Part shown: positions 58,090 through 64,000 of the stretch, one piece after another
Position numbering within the stretch: the first letter of the stretch is position 1
Layout of the letters: each line of letters opens with the position of its first letter
Origin: Proteles cristata cristata
Lineage: Eukaryota; Chordata; Mammalia; Carnivora; Hyaenidae
Assembly: GCA_017311185.1 (NCBI GenBank)
Contig: JAESUZ010000443.1
Location: 62,001 to 126,000 of the forward strand
Reading direction: 5' to 3'
Length of the DNA: 64,000 nucleotides
The notes under the pieces: model-generated
Databases searched by the model: none
What the model was told of the DNA's origin: nothing
What the model saw: the letters and a program-made list of their open reading frames with translations, nothing else
Made by a program: the position numbers and the translations under genes

Positions 58090-60040
58090 AGTTTCCTTTT
58101 CTTCTTAGTTACCACATCCTAACCCAGTTGTGCAGACTGAAAGACAAAAATGGAACAAGAGCAAAATTCGCTTCTGACCTAAGTTTCTTCTTGCTAATAG
58201 CGAATTTATTCCTCAAGGGCATTTTTGACATCCATCTTAGCAAAATCTGACATTTATCATTTAACTTCAGCTCTCAAACTCTCATTTCATCAAACACATG
58301 GTGGCCTTTCCAGACACCAGGAAATCATTCCGGAATCTATTTATCCAGGCTTCACTCTACAGGCTTAAATGATTGAAACATATAATGCTCCTCATGAAAG
58401 AGCAGGAACCATAGATTAAGTTAGGTTCTCAACCAGGCAAATGCTGTAGCGGGGGGTATATCTTGGAAACATAGGAACACTTTTGCTTGTGTGGTGATTG
58501 GGAATAGAGGCCTGAGGGCTCAGGCATTTAGTGGTTGGGGCCAAGGATATAATACATTATAAAACACACAAGACAATCCCACACAGAATGTTACCTCCGG
58601 GAACAATTTTTTAATATCTCAGGGTGCTAAAACCACTACAAGTATAAACTAATGATACTTTATTAATGGGATACTAAAAAGATTTTACATATATTTGTAC
58701 CAAAAGTCAACATAATTTAAGAAACGGATGTTATAGAGAGAAAAGCTAAAATCAGATAAGGACTATTTTTAAATGATTGAATAAGTTACTTTCTATTTTC
58801 TATCTACCCAACACTGTATAGCATTTTCAAATGCATATTAGTTAAAAAGAGTTTCATATTATAGAAGTGCATTTACTGCAAAAATAACAAGGCAGATTGC
58901 AAATATATAAGAGCTTTAGGACTCCTTCTAAGATACTTAATGTCAAATATTATTAAATTAGTGGACCTCATGGGGATCTCACTACATTTCATTATAAAAA
59001 TGTTTTTAAATTTTCACATTCTTACCGTCTTACATTATTTTTTGTAGTACAAGGATAAAAAGTTATGTTGTAAAAATAGCACTGAGATTATTTGGGAAGT
59101 TGTCTGCTTTCAGCTCTTACCACAGTTCTGTCCCTGATGGTTCATCACACAATTTCTCTATAACCTCTTATTTTATGTCTTCTTTCCAATATGTTCTGCA
59201 GTCCCTATTGCTTATTGAGGAATATAGCCTTCCAGGCCTTTTAAGCTGAGAATGAACATATGCCCAGCATGTAATGGGATTTCAAAATAGGAGATGTGAC
59301 ACTTTGTCACTATCATACCCTATGTGATAATATAGGAAACTAACACCACGCTTGTAATAATGAACTCATTTGCAAGAATCATAAATCCTCATTGTTTCCG
59401 TTTCAACAGTCTGTAGTTTGTCTTGGCATGTTATTCCTACTTCAACTGAGGTTGTTCCTTTCCATTATATACAAAGAAGCTCTCTTTCTTTGACCCATAA
59501 GAGTAATCCTAGACTTTATTTTAGTGTCCACCCATAAGACTGCTTCAATATCCTCATATGTCTTGTATGGAATGACTTCTGATCTTCTTACATAATTATT
59601 CAAGAAGATACTAATAGCTGACTACTTCATTGTCTTTTAATGTAGTTATAACTATACACTTAGATTCCTAAATATATAGCTTATTTAAAAAAACTTCTTT
59701 ATGTAACAGAACATTATATTGATTTTACAAAAACATGCAATTAGGTTCTATTACTGATTAGTTTCACTCTAGCATAGAAAAGAAGACGTTACAAGCATTT
59801 GGTGTAAGGTAGCATTGGGTGTATAGGACTGAGAATCACTGATTTAAGGGGACATTTATAAGCATGAGTACCTCTGGGTCTTAAAATAGACTTCTTAGCA
59901 ATGAAGCCAATCCTTATTCTGTGAGGAAGAGGCAAAATGAGTGGTTATCAGTGTCTTTGAACAGTATCATTGCCTTTCATTAATTATCCTACATTGAAAA
60001 TAATCTGTCTTCTGACTACCATACATCTAGCATAATGACT
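58090..60040. other. AT-rich unique sequence, no gene seen
   Basis: No coding signal and no recognised repeat. Confidence 0.5.
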
Positions 60041-60041
60041 A

Positions 60042-60640
60042 AAATTAAAATCAAACAAACAAAAGTGACAATACTAATTGCTGGTGAAGGTGCAGAGCAT
60101 CAGGTACTGTCATTCTTTGCAGATGGGAATGCAAAAAGGTACAGTCACTTTGGATGACAGTTTGGAAGTTTCTTACACAACTAAACATAATTACCATACA
60201 ACGGTGCTACCATATATACAACTGTATTACCACACAATCCAGCAAGCATACTCTTAGCATACTTCTAGATATTTACTCAACTGATTTGAAAATGTATGTC
60301 CATGCAAGAATCTGTACCTGAATGTTTGTTGAAACTTTATTCATGGTTATAAGAAACTGAAAGCAACCAAGATTTCCCTCAATTAGTGGATAAGTAAATC
60401 AGCTGTGATATAACTATACAATGGAATATTAGAATATTAAAAAAAAGAAACAGCAAACAAAGAAAATACATGGATTAATGTTAAATGCATATTACATACA
60501 GAATGATTCCAATCATGTGACATTTTTGAAAAGATATAACTATCAAGACCATAAATACAGAAGACAAAACTATGGACAATAATGAACCTGAAGAGAAAAG
60601 GGAATGAAAGGTCAGGGATTATGAAGGCAGATTTAGGGAA
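60042..60640 (+). mobile_element. Old LINE-1 3' fragment
   Basis: 'aaagtgacaatactaattgc', 'gaaggtgcagagcatcagg', 'gatgggaatgcaaaaaggta', 'tacaatggaatattagaata' and 'gaatgattccaatcatgtga' follow the ORF2-end and 3' UTR of LINE-1. It is more decayed than the mosaic copy that follows. Confidence 0.7.
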
Positions 60641-60659
60641 CTCAGTGCTTTATTAAAAT

Positions 60660-60855
60660 ATTATAACATTCATAACATAGGAGCCCTAGAAGATGAAAAG
60701 AGAGAAAAGAGGGCAGAAGTTTCATGTGAGTAAATTATAGCTGAAAACTTCCCTAATCTGGGACAAGATACAGACATTAAATACAAGAAGCACCAAGAAC
60801 TCCCATTAAATTCAACAAAAGCTGGCCATCACCAAGACATACCATAGATTTGCTA
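60660..60855 (+). pseudogene. LINE-1 ORF1 fragment
   Basis: Translation gives 'GALEDEKREKRAEV', a stop, then 'IIAENFPNLGQDTD' before the frame drifts. This is the RNA-binding middle of LINE-1 ORF1. It stops abruptly at about 60855, where reverse-strand ORF2 sequence begins. Confidence 0.72.
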
Positions 60856-61668
60856 ATATCCTGTTGAGAATTTTTGCATCCATGTTCATCAGCGATATTT
60901 GCCTCTAATTCTCCTTTTTAGTGGGGCCTTTGTCTGGTTTTGGAATCAAAGTGCTGTTGGCGTAAAATCAGTTTGGTAGTTTTCATTCTATTTCTATTTT
61001 TGGAACAGTTTGAGAATAATAACTCTTCTTTAAATGTCTGGTAGAATTCCCCCTGGGAAGCCATCTGGCCCAAGATTCTTGTTTGTTGGGAGATTTTTTT
61101 ATTACCCATTTAATTTATTTGCTGATTATGGGTCTACCAACATTTTATATTTCTTCCTGTTTCAGCTTTGGTAGTTGTTGAATTTCTAGGAATTTGTCCA
61201 TTTCTTCCAGATTGCACAGTTTGTTGTCATATAATTTTTCATTATAATCTCTTATAATTATGTGTATTTCTGTGGTGTTGGTTGTGACCTCTCCTCTTTG
61301 ATTCGTGATCTTATCTGTTTGGGTCCTTTCTCTTTTCTTTTTGATAACTCTCAGTAGGAGTTTATCAATTTTGTTAATTCTTTCAAAGAACCAGGTCTTA
61401 ATTTTTCTGATCTGTTCTACTATTTTTGTTTGTTTGTTTGTGTATATATCATTTTTTTCTGCTCTAATTTTTTTTATTTCCCTTCTTCTGCTGGCCTTAG
61501 ACTTGTTAAATCCATCCAGTCCAGTATGTCATTCAAAGCATGTTTCCTTGTTGATTTTCTGCTTAGATGATATGTCCATTGCTGTAAGTGGGGTCCTGAA
61601 GTCCCTTACTATTATTATATTATCAATGAGTTTTTTATATTTGTTATTAATTTATATATTGGCAAAAA
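60856..61668 (-). pseudogene. LINE-1 ORF2 front segment, inverted
   Basis: On the minus strand this runs from the end of the endonuclease ('NDILDWMDL'-like, near 61520) into the start of reverse transcriptase. The conserved blocks 'FFERINKIDKLLLRVIKKK', 'LGQMASQGEFYQTFKEELL' and 'MDAKILNRILA' end near 60860. It is oriented opposite to the ORF2 continuation at 61669. The arrangement fits 5' inversion during insertion (twin priming). Stops and frameshifts show it is dead. Confidence 0.82.
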
Positions 61669-63184
61669 TCTCCCAACAAACAAGAGTACTGGAAATCTTA
61701 GCCTCAGCAATAAGAAAACACAAAGAAATAAAAGGCATCCTAGTTGGCAAGGAAGAAGTCAAACTTTCACTATTTCAAGACAATGATACTTTATGCAGAA
61801 AACAGGAAAGACTCTACCAAAAATTGCTAGAACTAAGACATGAATTCAACAAAGTTGTAGGATATAAAATCAATGTGCAGAAAGCTGTTGCGTTTCTATA
61901 CAGCACTAACAAAGCAGCAGAAAAAGAAATCAAAGAATCAATCCCATTTGCAACTGCACCAAAAACAATAAGATAAGACACCCAGGAATAAACCTAACTA
62001 AAGAGGTAAAAGATCTATACTCTGAAAACTAAAGAATACTTATATAAAAGAGATTGAAAATGATACAAAGAAATGGAAAAGCATTCCATGTTGATGGATT
62101 GGAAGAACAAACTTCCAATGTCTATACTTCCCAAGGCAGTCTACATATTCAATGCAATCCCTATCAAAATACCACCGCATTTTTTGCAGTTAGAAGAAAC
62201 AATTCTAAAATTTGTATGGTACCACAAAAGACCCCAAAGAGCTAAAGCAATCCTGAGAAAGAGAAACAAAACTAGAGGCATCATGATTCCATATTTCAAG
62301 CTATATTACAAATCTGTAGTCATCAAGACAGTATGGTACAGCACAAAAACAGATACTAGATCAATGGAACAGCATATAAAACCCAGAAATGGACCCACAA
62401 CTATATGGTCAACTAATCTTTGACAAAGCAGGAAAGAATATCCAGTGAAAAAAAGACAGTCTCTTCAACAAATGGTGCTGGGAGAACTGGACAACCACAT
62501 GCAGAATGAAAGTGGACCACTTTCTTACACCATACACAAAAATAAATTCAAAATGGATGAAAGACCTAAAAGTGATACAGAAAGCCATCAACATCCTGGA
62601 GAACACAGGCAACAACCTCTTTGACCTTGGTCAGAGAAATGTCTTACTAGACACGTCACTGAAGGCAAGGGAAACAAAAGCGAATGTGAACTATTGGGAC
62701 TTCATCAAGATAAAAAGCTTCGGCACAGTGAAGGAAACAATTAACAAAACAAAGGGGCAGCCTACAAAATGGAAGACATTTGCAAATGACATCTGATAAA
62801 GGACTAGTATCCAAACTCTATAAAGAAGTTATCAAAATCAAAACAAAAAAATCAAATAACGCAGTTAAGAAATGGGCAGAAGGCATTATTAGACATATTC
62901 CCAAAGACATCACAATCACTAATAGACACATGAAAAGATGCTCAACATCACTCATTAGGGAATTACAAACCAAAACCATGATGAGATACCACCTCACACC
63001 TGTCAGAATGGCTAAAATTAACAACACAAGAAACAACAGGTGTTGGGGAGGATGCAGAGAAAGGAGAACCCTCTTGCCGTGTTGGTGGGAATGCAAAGTG
63101 GTACAGTCACTCTGGAGAACAATATGGAAGTTCCTCAAGAAACAAAAAATAGAAGTACCCCAGATCCAGCAATTGCACTATTAG
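61669..63184 (+). pseudogene. LINE-1 ORF2 C-terminal part, broken
   Basis: It begins at 'VLEILASAIRKHKEIKGI', after the reverse-transcriptase region where the inverted block stops, so about 90 codons are missing between them. The catalytic F-A-D-D motif reads 'LSLFQDNDTL' near 61780, so the active-site aspartate pair is damaged. Later blocks (62073-62423, 62506-62796, 62780-63184) run in frame pieces to the cysteine-rich end, '[18 protein letters not shown]', where the usual histidine before the third cysteine is proline. Confidence 0.87.
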
Positions 63185-63735
63185 GTATTTACCCAAAGGA
63201 TACAAAAATACAAATTTGAAGGGGTACATGCTACTCCGATGTTTACAGTAGCATTGTCAACAATAGCCAAACTGTGGAGAGAATCCAAATGTCCATCAAC
63301 TGTTCAATCAATAAAAAAGAAGCAGTATATACATACAATGGAATACTCAGCCATCAAAAAGAATAAAATCTTGCCATTTTTAATGATGTGGATGTAGCTA
63401 GAATGTATCATACTAAGTGAAATAAGTCAATGAGAGAAAAATATCATATGTTTTCACTCATATGTTGAATTTAAGAAACAAAAAAGAGGAACATATGGGA
63501 AGGGAAGAAAAAAGATAGGACAGGAAAACGAAACTCTTAATGATAGAGAAAAAACAATGGGTTGATGGAAGGAGGTGGGTGGGAGATGGGCTAGATGGGT
63601 GATGGGTCCTAAGGAGGGCAACTGTTATGATGAGCACCGAGTGTTATACCTAAGCAATTAATCATTGAATTCTACTCCGGAAACCAATATTGCACTGTCT
63701 GTTAACTACAATGTAAATTTAAAAAGGAAAAAAAC
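63185..63735 (+). mobile_element. LINE-1 ORF2 end, carnivore-type 3' UTR and A-rich tail
   Basis: Contains 'caatggaatactcagccatc' and 'cactcatatgttgaatttaa', then the G-rich 'gggtgggagatgggctagat' stretch (63589-63608). 'tgatgagcaccgagtgttat' and 'gaaaccaatattgcactgtc' follow, ending in an A-rich tail at 63714-63734. This 3' UTR form is characteristic of carnivore LINE-1. Confidence 0.88.
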
Positions 63736-64000
63736 CCACCTTAATATAGATATAGATGGCTACATGTAAAAATATTTAGGTATGTATATGTAAATTTCAG
63801 TGCACAGGTTAGTGTAACACACATTTTCTTGCTCTGTAGGCTGAGAGGACCTAAAATTAAGGACATTTCAGTAATAGAAAGTATACCTAGTGCCTAGATC
63901 TTGGTTTCTGATACCATTCTCCAATAAAAGGAACAAAGGCTCCTTGGAGAAGGGTTGCTTCTAGGACTGGGCAGGAAATAACCGAGATGAATCTGGACTA
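63736..64000. other. Unique sequence, no gene seen
   Basis: Nothing recognised up to the end of the window. Confidence 0.5.

Overview
This window looks like non-coding nuclear DNA from a cat-family carnivore. The main evidence is 26 copies of the tRNA-Lys-derived carnivore SINE, in the form usual for felids: a box A/box B head, a 'gagcctggagcctg' body, a CT-rich stretch and an A-rich tail with AATAAA motifs. The LINE-1 3' ends (for example 63460-63735) also have the carnivore-type 3' UTR. No host protein-coding gene, tRNA gene, CpG island, CRISPR array or bacterial feature could be supported. Every long reading frame either lies in a repeat (LINE-1, SINE, LTR) or is short and unrecognised. 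The window is best read as intergenic DNA or a large intron.

Layout. Positions 1-13,300 carry nine SINEs, all on the plus strand, plus old LTR-like and MIR pieces. Positions 13,330-18,550 hold a minus-strand LINE-1 3' end with a tiny TSD-flanked 5S rRNA fragment inside it, a solo LTR (14184-14868), a (CA)19 microsatellite, two SINEs and an MLT1-type LTR. Positions 18,550-25,600 are mostly unique sequence with SINEs, two LINE-1 3' pieces and MIRs. Positions 25,600-29,000 are a degenerate minus-strand LINE-1 that keeps its 5' UTR, ORF1 and the endonuclease end of ORF2 but lacks the rest; three SINEs sit inside it, two of them nested one in the other. Positions 29,000-36,800 contain SINEs, one nearly complete MIR and L2 pieces. 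Positions 36,800-51,500 contain no carnivore SINE but do contain an MLT1 inserted in an older LINE-1, an ORF1-derived LINE-1/HAL1 relic and a cluster of LTRs. Positions 51,500-58,100 have three SINEs, a hAT-like DNA transposon fossil with a long purine tract, a clean 327-bp solo LTR with a 4-bp duplication, and an (AC)22 microsatellite. Positions 60,000-63,735 are LINE-1 sequence, ending in a mosaic copy whose ORF2 front half is inverted relative to its back half.

The parts do not work together as a gene system. They form a layered record of retrotransposition, in which nesting and target-site duplications give relative ages: MIR, L2 and MLT1 are oldest, older LINE-1 and LTR copies come next, and the SINE subtype ending in 'cctagaaataaa' is youngest. 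No previously undescribed biological system was found. The observations most worth checking are the 44-bp 5S rRNA retro-fragment at 13806-13849, the LINE-1 mosaic at 60660-63735, the 3'-lacking LINE-1 at 25600-29005 and the two sublineages of young SINEs.
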